Shown: positions 25,858 to 34,403 of the stretch, in pieces
How positions within the stretch are numbered: position 1 is the stretch's first letter
How the letters are laid out: each line of letters opens with the position of its first letter
Assembly (NCBI RefSeq): GCF_000942395.1
Contig: NZ_LN812103.1
Coordinates: forward strand, 1,162,906-1,226,905
Direction of reading: 5' to 3'
Length of the DNA: 64,000 bases
Source of the DNA: Risungbinella massiliensis
Lineage (GTDB): Bacteria; Bacillota; Bacilli; Thermoactinomycetales; Thermoactinomycetaceae
Notes under the pieces: generated by a model
Databases searched by the model: none
The model's input: the letters and a program-made list of their open reading frames with translations, nothing else
Told to the model about the DNA's origin: nothing
Translations under genes and position numbers: made by a program

Positions 25858-27328
25858 GTTTGCCAAATTAACCATTGAGAACTTTCAATCACACCGTTTT
25901 ACAGAGCTAACCTTTCATCCTGGCCTCAATGTATTTGTAGGTCCTTCCGATAGTGGGAAAAGCGCCATTCTTCGAGCACTAAGGTGGGTTTTGTTTAATA
26001 ATCCTCGCGGTACCGAAATGATTCGAGATGGAGCCAACCGTGCACAAGTGACGTTAGAGCTTACTGATGGAACCAAGATTATTCGCACTCGTGGTAAATC
26101 GATTAATCGTTATACACTATGTCGACTTGATCAGGAAGAGCTAGTCTTAGAAGGTTTTGGATCAGATGTACCAAAGGAAATCGTTGATGCACACGGTATT
26201 CGGCCGATTCGCCTAGAGAAACAAGAGATTTTTCTTCAGGTGGGGAGCCAACTAGAAGGCCCGTTTTTGCTCTCTGAATCGGGAGGAACCAAGGCAAAAG
26301 TGATCGGGATGATCAGTGGAGCTCAATTGATCGATCAAGCAATCAAAGGAACAGGTACGGATCGGAATCAGCTCCAAACGAGAAGTAGATTTCTAGAAGA
26401 ACAAAAACAATCGTATGAAGCCAAACTAACACCATATGAACCATTGGAAAAATTAGGGGAACAACTCGATCAATTAGAAGCACGCTATCAAAATTTAGTA
26501 GATTTGGAGAGCAGGCTTCAGAGTTTACGAGAGATCCAAAGGATCTATGGAGAGATCAAACAAGAGCAGTTAACAGAAAAAAGTAAGTGGGAATCTCTAC
26601 AAAGAGTAGTAGAATTAGAAGTGCCAGTACTGGAAATGGAGAAAAAAGGTGGAAAGTATGTCCATCTACATAGACTAGCTTCGGACTATAAAGAAAACAA
26701 GTTTGCTATACAAACCCAGAAGCAAGTCCTCCAAGATACCAGTCAAGTATCGGAGTCGCAAAATAAATTAGAGAGAGTAATACAAATAAGTGAACTCTAT
26801 CTGAAGCTACAACAAGTCTATACCACTAATTGTTCCCTTCAGAAAGAGTTATCCCGCTATCGACAGATACTAGACCGTACGTCTCAGGTTTCTGAATTAG
26901 AATCTCGTATCCATGCTTCTTCTAATAACTTTCTCCAATATGAAAAGCTAGAGAGTCTCTTAAGAGAATGGCAGGAACTTCAAAGGGAACGCAGTCATGT
27001 GGAATCTTGGAAACACCAAACGGAATCTGTACCACATTGGGAAACAAACGTGCTCCCAAAGTTAGCTGAGAGTCTAATCAAATTCCAAAATTTGCAATTG
27101 CTACAAAAGGAATATGTAGATACACAACAGAGTTTACAAGTGGGAAGAGGTTATCTACAATCCCGCATTCAAGATATAAGGTCTTATACAACAGAGTATA
27201 CCAATCTTTTGAAACAACATGGAAAGTGTCCAACATGTGGAGCTACGATGAATTTAGAGGCAATCAAAATTTTAATTGAAGAACTTACTGGAGGGGATCA
27301 ATATGCAGCAGCTGGAAGAACAGATTAA
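25850..27328 (+). CDS. SbcC/Rad50-like ATPase, N-terminal half with zinc hook
   Basis: A 492-residue protein. Residues 1-160 are the N-terminal half of an SMC/Rad50 ATPase head: LTIENFQSHRFTEL, Walker A GPSDSGKSA at about 32-40, and a Q-loop region (EKQEIFLQVGSQLEGPFLL). Residues 165-455 are coiled-coil. A CPTCG zinc-hook motif lies at 460-464, only 30 residues before the stop. Signature motif, Walker B and the returning coil are missing and are supplied by the next two reading frames. GTG 25850 overlaps the nuclease gene by 8 bases. The split is discussed in the findings. Confidence 0.85.
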   Translation: MSRFAKLTIENFQSHRFTELTFHPGLNVFVGPSDSGKSAILRALRWVLFNNPRGTEMIRDGANRAQVTLELTDGTKIIRTRGKSINRYTLCRLDQEELVLEGFGSDVPKEIVDAHGIRPIRLEKQEIFLQVGSQLEGPFLLSESGGTKAKVIGMISGAQLIDQAIKGTGTDRNQLQTRSRFLEEQKQSYEAKLTPYEPLEKLGEQLDQLEARYQNLVDLESRLQSLREIQRIYGEIKQEQLTEKSKWESLQRVVELEVPVLEMEKKGGKYVHLHRLASDYKENKFAIQTQKQVLQDTSQVSESQNKLERVIQISELYLKLQQVYTTNCSLQKELSRYRQILDRTSQVSELESRIHASSNNFLQYEKLESLLREWQELQRERSHVESWKHQTESVPHWETNVLPKLAESLIKFQNLQLLQKEYVDTQQSLQVGRGYLQSRIQDIRSYTTEYTNLLKQHGKCPTCGATMNLEAIKILIEELTGGDQYAAAGRTD

Positions 27329-27545
27329 AGTACTACGCAAAAAAATAGAAGATGCAAAGAATAAGCGCTATAAGGCAGAAGTTCGGTTGGAATCATTGGA
27401 AAAACAAGAAAAGCAGATTCTTCGTCAACTAGAAGAGTTAGGAGTAGAGCCTAGTAAATTAGAAGAGGAGATTGAACGCTTGGAAAAAGAGATTCGGAAA
27501 GAGATTGAGGAAGTTAATGCGATGATTCCGCAGGAGCTGTTATAG
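27303..27545 (+). CDS. Coiled-coil segment of the split SbcC-like ATPase, 80 residues
   Basis: An 80-residue, wholly charged coiled-coil (MQQLEEQIKVLRKKIEDAK ... LEKEIRKEIEEVNAMIPQELL). ATG 27303 follows GGAGGGG with normal spacing and overlaps the N-terminal-half gene by 26 bases in another frame. The stop TAG is directly followed, in the same frame, by the ATG of the next gene. It would be the start of the returning arm of the Rad50-type coil, made as a separate peptide or by read-through. Confidence 0.7.
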   Translation: MQQLEEQIKVLRKKIEDAKNKRYKAEVRLESLEKQEKQILRQLEELGVEPSKLEEEIERLEKEIRKEIEEVNAMIPQELL

Positions 27546-28211
27546 ATGAGACCTTCCTTGTCCAAACTGGAGAAAGATCTCCAAAATGCAAGACAAACAT
27601 GGATTCAGCAAAAATCCAAACGAGATCTCTTGCTACAAGAACGAGAAGAAATTTTACAGAAGTTGCAAGAGTTAGAAGTACAGAAGGAGAAGCTAGACAA
27701 AGTTCGTCTCCTACTACAAAAATCTGCTGACTATGCAAGGCAACAATCCAAAGAGCAATTGGAGATGCTAGTATCTAATGCTCTGCAATATGTATTTGGA
27801 CCAAGCTTTCGTTTTTCCATTGCTCTGTCTGATCCATCAAGTAAGAATGTCTCAGCGGAATTTTATGCAGTGACGGAGTGGGAAGGCAGAACGATTGAGA
27901 ACAAACCCCAAGATGCTCGTGGCGGCGGCGTAGTAGACATTATCTCTCTAGCACTGCGAATCGCTGTATTGGAGTCGATGCGACCTCGCATGGAAGGATC
28001 CATCATTTTAGATGAGCCAGGAAAGCATGTCAGTGAAGATTTTATCGTTCCAATGGTTGAATTTTTACGTTCAATCAGTGAAAGTTTAGATCGACAGATT
28101 TTGATGGTAACACACAATACTCATCTTAGTGAATCGGCTGACCAAGCGTATCATGTACGCTTACGGAGCGGTGAATCAGAAGTTACACCAGTACGTCGCC
28201 TTGACAACTAA
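27546..28211 (+). CDS. SbcC/Rad50-like ATPase, C-terminal half
   Basis: A 221-residue protein that completes the head: residues 1-75 coiled-coil, then ABC-type signature region ARGGGVVDIISLALRIAVLES at about 124-144, Walker B GSIILDEPGKHVSED at about 151-165 and H-loop MVTHNTHLSE near 190. ATG 27546 immediately follows the TAG of the 80-residue frame; AGGAG at 27532-27536 gives it its own ribosome site. Together with the N-terminal half it would form one functional ATPase working with the SbcD-like nuclease. Confidence 0.82.
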   Translation: MRPSLSKLEKDLQNARQTWIQQKSKRDLLLQEREEILQKLQELEVQKEKLDKVRLLLQKSADYARQQSKEQLEMLVSNALQYVFGPSFRFSIALSDPSSKNVSAEFYAVTEWEGRTIENKPQDARGGGVVDIISLALRIAVLESMRPRMEGSIILDEPGKHVSEDFIVPMVEFLRSISESLDRQILMVTHNTHLSESADQAYHVRLRSGESEVTPVRRLDN

Positions 28212-28232
28212 CTTCTAGGAATAATAAAATTG

Positions 28233-28271
28233 AACTGTATCTTTACCAATTCGAGGTGAAGATACAGTTTC
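28233..28271 (+). terminator. Terminator-like hairpin after the split ATPase genes
   Basis: An 11-bp stem (AACTGTATCTT with AAGATACAGTT) and 15-base loop; the tail has only three T, so termination may be weak. Confidence 0.6.
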
Positions 28272-28360
28272 ATCCATTTCTGGATGCTGATGTTGGAAAT
28301 TGAAAAATCGATTCGTGAACAAACTCAGCCCGACTGGAATAGCAACTTATAGAAAGAGTG

Positions 28361-28386
28361 GACCGAATCCTTTTTCGGTCTTTTTT
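28361..28386 (+). terminator. Terminator or attenuator in the rny leader
   Basis: A 7-bp stem (GACCGAA with TTCGGTC), 6-base loop and six T, only 35 bases before the rny start. Confidence 0.75.
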
Positions 28387-28420
28387 AATGGTAAAAGCTG
28401 AGGAGGTGAACACGAAGCAA

Positions 28421-29959
28421 ATGTTGGACACATTAGACATCGTTTTGCTGTTCGCCTCGCTAGTAATGGGTTTTGTCGGTTATTGGATTAGGAAAAGAAC
28501 TGCGGAAGCAAAAATCGGGAATGCAGAGTTAGAGGCAGAGCGCATTGTCGAAAAAGCGGCTGTAGATGCAGAAGCGACAAAAAAAGAAAAAATCTTGGAA
28601 GCTCGTGATGAAGCACATCGCTTACGTCATGAAGCGGAAAAAGATATCCGCGAACAGCGAGGCGAATTGCAACGTATTGAAAAGCGCTTGAATCAAAAAG
28701 AAGAGACTCAAGAGCGAAAACAGTTTGCCTTGGAAAAGAGAGACGAACTCCTTAATCAACGCGAACGTCAGTTAGAAAAGCGGCACAATGATATCGAAGA
28801 GCTCTATCAAAGCCAGGTTAGAGAGATGGAACGAATCTCGAATCTTTCGATGGATGAGGCACGCCAGCTTATTCTAACTCGGGTAGAGAATGAGATGCGT
28901 CATGAAACTGCCCAGATGATTAAAGAGATGGAGCAGCAAGCAATAGAAGAAGGAGATAAGAAGGCAAGAAATATCTTATCTTTAGCGATTCAGCGTTGTG
29001 CTGCTGACCATGTCGCAGAGACGACGGTCTCTGTTGTTACACTTCCAAATGATGAGATGAAAGGACGGATAATTGGTCGAGAGGGCCGTAATATCCGTAC
29101 CTTAGAAACCTTAACTGGGATTGATCTCATTATTGATGATACTCCCGAAGCGGTGATTCTCTCTGGATTTGATCCAATTCGTCGAGAAGTAGCTCGTGTT
29201 GCTTTGGAGAAACTAGTTGCAGACGGGAGGATTCACCCAGCACGTATTGAAGAAATGGTCGAGAAGTCTCGTCGAGATGTAGATGAGCGAATTCGAGAGT
29301 ATGGTGAGCAAGCCACTTTCGAAACAGGTGTTCATGGTCTTCATCCAGATTTGATCAAAATTATGGGACGCCTTAAGTTCCGTACTAGCTATGGTCAAAA
29401 TGTCTTGAAGCACTCGATGGAAGTTGCTCACCTAGCTGGTCTCTTAGCAGCTGAATTGGGAGAAGACGTCCACTTAGCAAAACGAGCAGGTCTTTTACAT
29501 GATGTTGGGAAAGCAATTGATCACGAAATTGAGGGTTCTCATGTAGAGATTGGGGTAGAACTCGCCAAGAAATATCAGGAGAATCCGATTGTGATCAATA
29601 GCATCGCTTCTCATCATGGGGATGTAGAGCCTACTAGTGTCATTGCTGTCTTGGTGAGAGCGGCAGATGCGTTATCTGCAGCGAGACCAGGTGCAAGACG
29701 TGAAACGCTAGAAGCATATATTCGACGTCTAGAAAAACTAGAAGAGATCTGCGAATCATTTGATGGAGTAGAAAAATCGTATGCCATCCAAGCAGGGCGT
29801 GAGTGTAGAATAATCGTGAAGCCTGATCAAGTAGATGATGCAGAAGCTACACGACTCGCTAGGGAAATCACGAAGCAGATTGAAAATCAGCTAGATTACC
29901 CTGGACAGATCAAAGTAACAGTAATTCGGGAAACACGTTCGGTAGAATACGCAAAATAA
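28421..29959 (+). CDS. rny: Ribonuclease Y
   Basis: A 512-residue membrane-anchored endoribonuclease. An N-terminal hydrophobic segment ([18 protein letters not shown]) is followed by a long coiled-coil (about 30-200), a KH domain ([22 protein letters not shown] near 225) and an HD domain ([22 protein letters not shown] near 370). It starts bulk mRNA decay in Bacillus. ATG 28421 is 12 bases after AGGAGGTG, slightly long; ATG 28388 would read through the SD and is less likely. A hairpin with T run lies just upstream and may attenuate transcription. Confidence 0.97.
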   Translation: MLDTLDIVLLFASLVMGFVGYWIRKRTAEAKIGNAELEAERIVEKAAVDAEATKKEKILEARDEAHRLRHEAEKDIREQRGELQRIEKRLNQKEETQERKQFALEKRDELLNQRERQLEKRHNDIEELYQSQVREMERISNLSMDEARQLILTRVENEMRHETAQMIKEMEQQAIEEGDKKARNILSLAIQRCAADHVAETTVSVVTLPNDEMKGRIIGREGRNIRTLETLTGIDLIIDDTPEAVILSGFDPIRREVARVALEKLVADGRIHPARIEEMVEKSRRDVDERIREYGEQATFETGVHGLHPDLIKIMGRLKFRTSYGQNVLKHSMEVAHLAGLLAAELGEDVHLAKRAGLLHDVGKAIDHEIEGSHVEIGVELAKKYQENPIVINSIASHHGDVEPTSVIAVLVRAADALSAARPGARRETLEAYIRRLEKLEEICESFDGVEKSYAIQAGRECRIIVKPDQVDDAEATRLAREITKQIENQLDYPGQIKVTVIRETRSVEYAK

Positions 29960-29986
29960 GGCGGCTTTGGCCGCTTTATTTTTTTC
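29954..29986 (+). terminator. Terminator after rny
   Basis: A GC-rich hairpin (AAGGCGGC with GCCGCTTT, one G-T pair) runs into ATTTTTTT. Confidence 0.8.
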
Positions 29987-30072
29987 CGATTTTCGTTTCA
30001 AGCGCTTACATGTAAAATACAACCTCTGTTTCGACAATGAAACAAGTCCTAGGAGATTAGTAAGGGGATCTT

Positions 30073-30867
30073 ATGAAATTGCTCATGATTGGAGACGTAG
30101 TAGGTACAACAGGTCGTCAGGTACTCCAACAAACCTTGCCTGAGTTGAAAAAAACATATCAGCCTGATGTAATTGTAGTGAATGGAGAGAATTCCGCACC
30201 AAATGGACGTGGAATCACTCAAGCAATAGTGAGGGAATATTGGGATTTAGGGGTTCATGTTATCACGCTGGGAAATCATGCTTGGGATCAAGGAGAGATA
30301 TTTGACTTCATTGATCGAGAAAAACGAATCATACGTCCTGCCAATTTTCCTGTAGGAACTCCAGGTAATGGAAGTACGACGATTTCAACCCCAAAAGGAA
30401 AGATCACGATCCTAAACCTAATCGGGCGAACTTTTCTAGGAACGTTTGATTGTCCTTTTCGCAAAGTCGATGAACTACTTCAAAAAGTACCTTCTTCCCA
30501 TTATGTATTTTTGGATTTCCATGCGGAGGCTACTGCAGAGAAACTTTCCATGGGATGGTATTTGGATGGGAAAATTAGTGCAATGGTAGGGACTCATACC
30601 CATGTACAAACAGGAGATGATCGTATTCTCCCCAAAGGTACTGGTTATTTGACAGATGTCGGAATGGTAGGAGCGTACGACGGAATTTTAGGTATGGAAA
30701 AAGATGCCGTTATTCGCCGTTTTTTAACTCAATTACCAGTTCGATTTGAGGTGACTCAAGGTCGTACTCAATTCAATGCGGTCTTATTTCACTTTTCACC
30801 AGAAACAAAACGGACAACGAAGATTCAACGAATTCGAATCGATGATGATAAACCTTGGTTTTCTTAG
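30073..30867 (+). CDS. ymdB: YmdB-type metallophosphoesterase
   Basis: A 264-residue calcineurin-like phosphodiesterase of the YmdB family: GDVVGTTGRQ at residues 7-16, VVNGENSAPNGRGIT near 35-49, LGNHAWDQ near 68, GTHTHVQT near 180 and TDVGMVGAYDGILGM. YmdB hydrolyses 2',3'-cyclic nucleotides and affects RNase Y-dependent mRNA decay and the choice between motility and biofilm in Bacillus; it follows rny here as there. ATG 30073 follows AAGGGG. Confidence 0.95.
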   Translation: MKLLMIGDVVGTTGRQVLQQTLPELKKTYQPDVIVVNGENSAPNGRGITQAIVREYWDLGVHVITLGNHAWDQGEIFDFIDREKRIIRPANFPVGTPGNGSTTISTPKGKITILNLIGRTFLGTFDCPFRKVDELLQKVPSSHYVFLDFHAEATAEKLSMGWYLDGKISAMVGTHTHVQTGDDRILPKGTGYLTDVGMVGAYDGILGMEKDAVIRRFLTQLPVRFEVTQGRTQFNAVLFHFSPETKRTTKIQRIRIDDDKPWFS

Positions 30868-30937
30868 GAATAAGAATTATTTCCATAAAATTGAAATAAA
30901 ATTATTTATGTTTTTTCGTTTCTATCTACAATATTAA

Positions 30938-30964
30938 GAAGGAATTTTTATAAGTTAGTCGAAT
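30938..30964 (+). promoter_or_regulatory. Sigma-H-type promoter of spoVS
   Basis: GAAGGAATT (30938-30946), 11-base spacer, GTCGAAT (30958-30964) fits the sigma-H consensus RNAGGAWWW-N11/12-RNNGAAT at every defined position. spoVS of B. subtilis is a known sigma-H gene. Confidence 0.75.
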
Positions 30965-31008
30965 ATGATAAAAGTGGATTCACTCAAACCATCGAGGAGG
31001 TACATTCC

Positions 31009-31269
31009 ATGGAAGTATTAAAAGTTTCAGCAAAATCTAATCCGAACTCTGTTGCAGGTGCTCTTGCTGGGGTGCTTCGCGAACGTGGCCAAGCAGAAAT
31101 GCAAGCAATTGGAGCAGGAGCACTAAATCAAGCTGTGAAAGCAGTCGCGATTGCACGAGGGTTCGTTGCCCCAAGCGGAATTGACCTAATTTGCATTCCA
31201 GCGTTTACCGACATCGTCATCGATGGGGAAGAGCGTACGGCAATTAAGTTAATTGTAGAACCTCGCTAA
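31009..31269 (+). CDS. spoVS: Stage V sporulation protein S
   Basis: An 86-residue Alba-fold protein, nearly invariant in spore-formers: MEVLKVSAKSNPNSVAGALA, GAGALNQAVKAVAIARGFVAPSG, IDGEERTAIKLIVEPR. SpoVS acts in septation and spore coat assembly. ATG 31009 follows GAGGAGG. A sigma-H-type promoter precedes it and a strong terminator follows, so it is monocistronic. This is one of the clearest signs that the host makes endospores. Confidence 0.98.
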   Translation: MEVLKVSAKSNPNSVAGALAGVLRERGQAEMQAIGAGALNQAVKAVAIARGFVAPSGIDLICIPAFTDIVIDGEERTAIKLIVEPR

Positions 31270-31277
31270 AAATGTTC

Positions 31278-31318
31278 AAAGAAACCTGTCTATTTATATT
31301 AGACAGGTTTCTTTGCTT
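31278..31318 (+). terminator. Terminator after spoVS
   Basis: A 14-bp perfect stem (AAAGAAACCTGTCT with its complement) with a 9-base loop and a T-rich tail. Confidence 0.92.
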
Positions 31319-31429
31319 TTTCTGGAAATTATTGTTTGATAATGTGATGTCAACTCCTCCACGATCAATTTCAAAAAGTGGACTAAATAAAAAGCGGTAA
31401 TCGTAATCTGTTTTGAAGGAGGAATCGAG

Positions 31430-32374
31430 ATGAGAATCATAGATGCTCACTGTGATGTATTATCCAAATTGTGGAGAGATCCTTCCAAAGATTTATTTTA
31501 TCAAGCTAATTCAACATTAGATGCCTCATACGAACAATTACAAAAAGCAAATATACTCAGCCAGGTGTTTGCCGTTTTTATCTCTCCTCGTGTACCACCC
31601 ACAGAAAGATTCCGAGCTGCTCTAGAACAAATTGATTTATTTTATGAGCAAGTTTTAGGAGACCAGAGCAAAATGCAACTGGTAACAAACCAAGGCGATT
31701 TTCTTGGTATAGGTGAACGGCAGATTGGAGCAGTGCTAGCTTTGGAGGGGTTAGACTCGATCCAAGGAGAGCTCATGAAATTACGTGTTTTTTATCGCTT
31801 AGGGGTTCGATTTGTTGGACTAACATGGAACTATGCCAACGAGGTAGCAGATGGGATCTTAGAGGGGCGGAATGGTGGATTGACGGAGTTTGGTCGTCAA
31901 GTGATGCAAGAAATAAACAGGCTCCATATGATGGTGGATGTATCCCATGTATGCGAACAAGGATTTTGGGATGTGATGCAGTATTCGAATATTCCAGTGC
32001 TTGCCAGTCATTCCAATGCAAGAGCGATTTGTCCCCATCCTAGAAACCTTACTGATGAACAGATCCATGCATTGATCGAGCGAGATGGTCGGATCGGAAT
32101 TACCTTTTATCCTCCTTTTTTAACTCAATCAGAGGCGAGATTAGAACATGTTCTTCGACAAATTGAATATATTTGTGAACTGGGTGGAGAAAACAATATC
32201 GTATTTGGTTCCGATTTTGATGGAATAGAGACGAAAGTGGTTGGATTAGAGAAAGCAGGTTGTTATCCTACTCTGTTAGATTATCTAGCAAACTATTATT
32301 CGACAGAGCAAATATATAAATTTTCTTGCCAAAATATGGCTCGTTTTTACCAAAAAAACCTTGATATATCATGA
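31430..32374 (+). CDS. Membrane dipeptidase (peptidase family M19)
   Basis: A 314-residue renal-dipeptidase-like zinc enzyme: IIDAHCDVL at residues 3-11 (metal His and Asp), LALEGLDSI with the bridging Glu near 105, MMVDVSHVCEQGFWDV near 167, LASHSNARAICPHPRNLTD near 187 and FGSDFDGI near 262. Family members split dipeptides, including those with D-residues. ATG 31430 follows AAGGAGG. It stands alone between terminators; the same gene often follows spoVS in related genomes, from memory. Confidence 0.92.
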   Translation: MRIIDAHCDVLSKLWRDPSKDLFYQANSTLDASYEQLQKANILSQVFAVFISPRVPPTERFRAALEQIDLFYEQVLGDQSKMQLVTNQGDFLGIGERQIGAVLALEGLDSIQGELMKLRVFYRLGVRFVGLTWNYANEVADGILEGRNGGLTEFGRQVMQEINRLHMMVDVSHVCEQGFWDVMQYSNIPVLASHSNARAICPHPRNLTDEQIHALIERDGRIGITFYPPFLTQSEARLEHVLRQIEYICELGGENNIVFGSDFDGIETKVVGLEKAGCYPTLLDYLANYYSTEQIYKFSCQNMARFYQKNLDIS

Positions 32375-32487
32375 AAACGCTATCATAACGACTTTCAAAA
32401 ATTGCAGAAAAGAGTAGAAAAAAGATGGATTCTAGTTGCTTTTTCAAATAGAGAGGACTAAAATTAGTAGGTGTTAACGCACCTAGC

Positions 32488-32518
32488 AAAATGGCTCTAT
32501 TATAAAGCCATTTTCTTT
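32488..32518 (+). terminator. Terminator in the gap before the oxidoreductase genes
   Basis: A 9-bp stem (AAAATGGCT with AGCCATTTT), 9-base loop. A second hairpin (AGAGAA with TTCTCT, 32552-32573, then TCTTTTTT) follows, so the gap 32375-32645 contains two terminator-like structures in tandem. Confidence 0.75.
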
Positions 32519-32530
32519 GTGGAGAGAAGT

Positions 32531-32545
32531 TGAAAAGCGCTTTCA
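32531..32545. promoter_or_regulatory. cre-like palindrome upstream of the oxidoreductase genes
   Basis: TGAAAAGCGCTTTCA contains the CcpA-like core AAGCGCTT but is one base longer than the 14-base consensus, so it fits only with a mismatch. Carbon control of the oxidoreductase is possible. Confidence 0.3.
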
Positions 32546-32645
32546 ATCTACAGAGAAATGGGACTAATTCTCTCTTTTTTAGGGAGAGTAAATAGATTAG
32601 ACAAATAGTATGATAGGTTTGGAGTTTTTAAAGGAGATGAGTTCA

Positions 32646-34403
32646 TTGACTAAGCAGCTTTCTTGGAAAGTAGGCGGCCAGCAAGGGGAAGGTATTGATA
32701 GCGCGGGCGAAACACTCTCCACCGCTCTCAATCGTAAAGGTTATTTCTTGTTTGGATATCGTCACTTCTCCTCTCGTATTAAGGGAGGTCACTCCAATAC
32801 AAAAATCCGGATCAGCACAGAACCAACTCATTCGATCTCGGATGATCTGGACATCCTTGTAGCGTTTGACCAAGAAACAATCGACTTAAATGCTCATGAA
32901 TTGATTACCGAAGGGGTAATCCTAGCAGACGAAAAGTTTGCGCCTACTGTACCAGAAGGTGTAGCTGCTCGTCTTATTGCTGTGCCATTCACCAAGATTG
33001 CCGAAGAAGTAGGCATGGCTCAGATGAAAAATATGGTTTCTGTCGGTGCTTCCATCGCTCTTCTTGGCCTAGAAGTGGAAGCGTTCCGGGAAGCTCTAGA
33101 AGAACGTTTTGCGAAAAAAGGACAAAAAGTAGTAGAGAAAAACCTAGAAGCAATTCGTCGTGGGAAAGAGTTTGTAGAAGAGCTGGGTCATTCGATCACT
33201 CGTTTCTATCTATCTCCTTCTGATGGACAAAGACGGTTGTACATGATCGGGAACGATGCTACAGCACTTGGTGCTTTGGCAGCAGGAGCTCGTCTCATGG
33301 CAGCTTATCCGATCACGCCATCGTCTGAGATCATGGAATACTTGATCCAAAAACTACCTGAGTTCGGTGGAACTGTTGTTCAGACCGAGGACGAGATCGC
33401 AGCGATCACGATGACCATTGGTGCTAACTATGGTGGGGTTCGTGCACTAACTGCTTCTGCAGGTCCTGGATTATCCTTGATGACCGAAGCAATTGGGCTC
33501 GCTGGTATGACCGAAACTCCATGTGTTATTGTCAACACTCAACGTGGAGGTCCAAGTACAGGTCTCCCAACGAAACAAGAACAGTCCGATATCTTGGCAA
33601 TGCTATACAGTACACATGGTGAGATTCCAAAAATCGTAATCGCACCTAGTACGGTAGAAGAGTGTTTCTACGACACCATTTCGGCCTTCAACCTAGCAGA
33701 ACAATATCAATGTCCTGTTATTATTATGACAGACCTTGCTGTTGCGTTAGGGAAGCAAACAGTAGATCCACTAGACTACAGCAAGATCGAAATCAAACGT
33801 GGAAAACTGGTAACAGATTCTGAAGAACTTCCAGAACTTGGCGATTCGGAACTCTTCCCACGTTATGAGTTCACGGAAGATGGGGTTTCACGTCGTGTTC
33901 TTCCTGGGAAAAAGAACGGTATTCACCATGTAACAGGGGTAGAGCACTCAGAGACAGGTCGTCCTCAAGAGTCTGCTGTGAACCGTAAGAAAATGATGGA
34001 TAAGCGTCTTCGTAAGCTAGCAAATGGAATCGATTTTGCGAATCCAGTTGCAGTGAATGCACCACATGAAGAAGCAGATATGCTAATTGTTGGGATCAAC
34101 TCTACACGTGGTACCATCCAAGAGGCAATTGGTCGCCTAGAAGAAGATGGTCTCAAAGTAAACCATGCTCATATTCGTCAGATTTTGCCTTTCCCAACGG
34201 AAGAACTGGCAAATGAGATGAAAAAAGCACGGAAAGTAGTTGTCATTGAGCAAAATGCGACAGGACAATTAACTAATCTAATCAAAATGAACGTAGGTAT
34301 GGCGGAAAAGATCACCTTCGTAGGGAAATACGATGGAAACCCATTCTTGCCAGCTGAAATCTATAAAGAATGTAAGGAGCTGTTGGTACATGGCCACATT
34401 TAA
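32646..34403 (+). CDS. korA: 2-oxoacid:ferredoxin oxidoreductase, fused gamma/alpha subunit
   Basis: A 585-residue subunit. Residues 1-190 are the gamma domain (VGGQQGEGIDSAGE, HFSSRIKGGHSN) and 200-585 the alpha domain (GNDATALGALAAGARLMAAYPITPSSEIME, TASAGPGLSLMTEAIGLAG, NTQRGGPSTGLPTKQEQSD). With the beta subunit it oxidises 2-oxoglutarate or a related 2-oxoacid to the acyl-CoA and reduces ferredoxin. TTG 32646 is 9 bases after AAGGAG; the ATG at 32637 overlaps that site. The same gene pair lies behind spoVS in many Bacillota. Exact substrate is not decided by sequence. Confidence 0.9.
   Translation: MTKQLSWKVGGQQGEGIDSAGETLSTALNRKGYFLFGYRHFSSRIKGGHSNTKIRISTEPTHSISDDLDILVAFDQETIDLNAHELITEGVILADEKFAPTVPEGVAARLIAVPFTKIAEEVGMAQMKNMVSVGASIALLGLEVEAFREALEERFAKKGQKVVEKNLEAIRRGKEFVEELGHSITRFYLSPSDGQRRLYMIGNDATALGALAAGARLMAAYPITPSSEIMEYLIQKLPEFGGTVVQTEDEIAAITMTIGANYGGVRALTASAGPGLSLMTEAIGLAGMTETPCVIVNTQRGGPSTGLPTKQEQSDILAMLYSTHGEIPKIVIAPSTVEECFYDTISAFNLAEQYQCPVIIMTDLAVALGKQTVDPLDYSKIEIKRGKLVTDSEELPELGDSELFPRYEFTEDGVSRRVLPGKKNGIHHVTGVEHSETGRPQESAVNRKKMMDKRLRKLANGIDFANPVAVNAPHEEADMLIVGINSTRGTIQEAIGRLEEDGLKVNHAHIRQILPFPTEELANEMKKARKVVVIEQNATGQLTNLIKMNVGMAEKITFVGKYDGNPFLPAEIYKECKELLVHGHI

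Noticed and set aside
32268-32546. 92-codon minus-strand frame after the dipeptidase
   Set aside because: It covers the dipeptidase 3' end and terminator region, has no ribosome site and no conserved pattern.
32375-32645. T-box leader
   Set aside because: No T-box core sequence complementary to a tRNA acceptor end and no tRNA-related gene downstream; the hairpins are explained as terminators.
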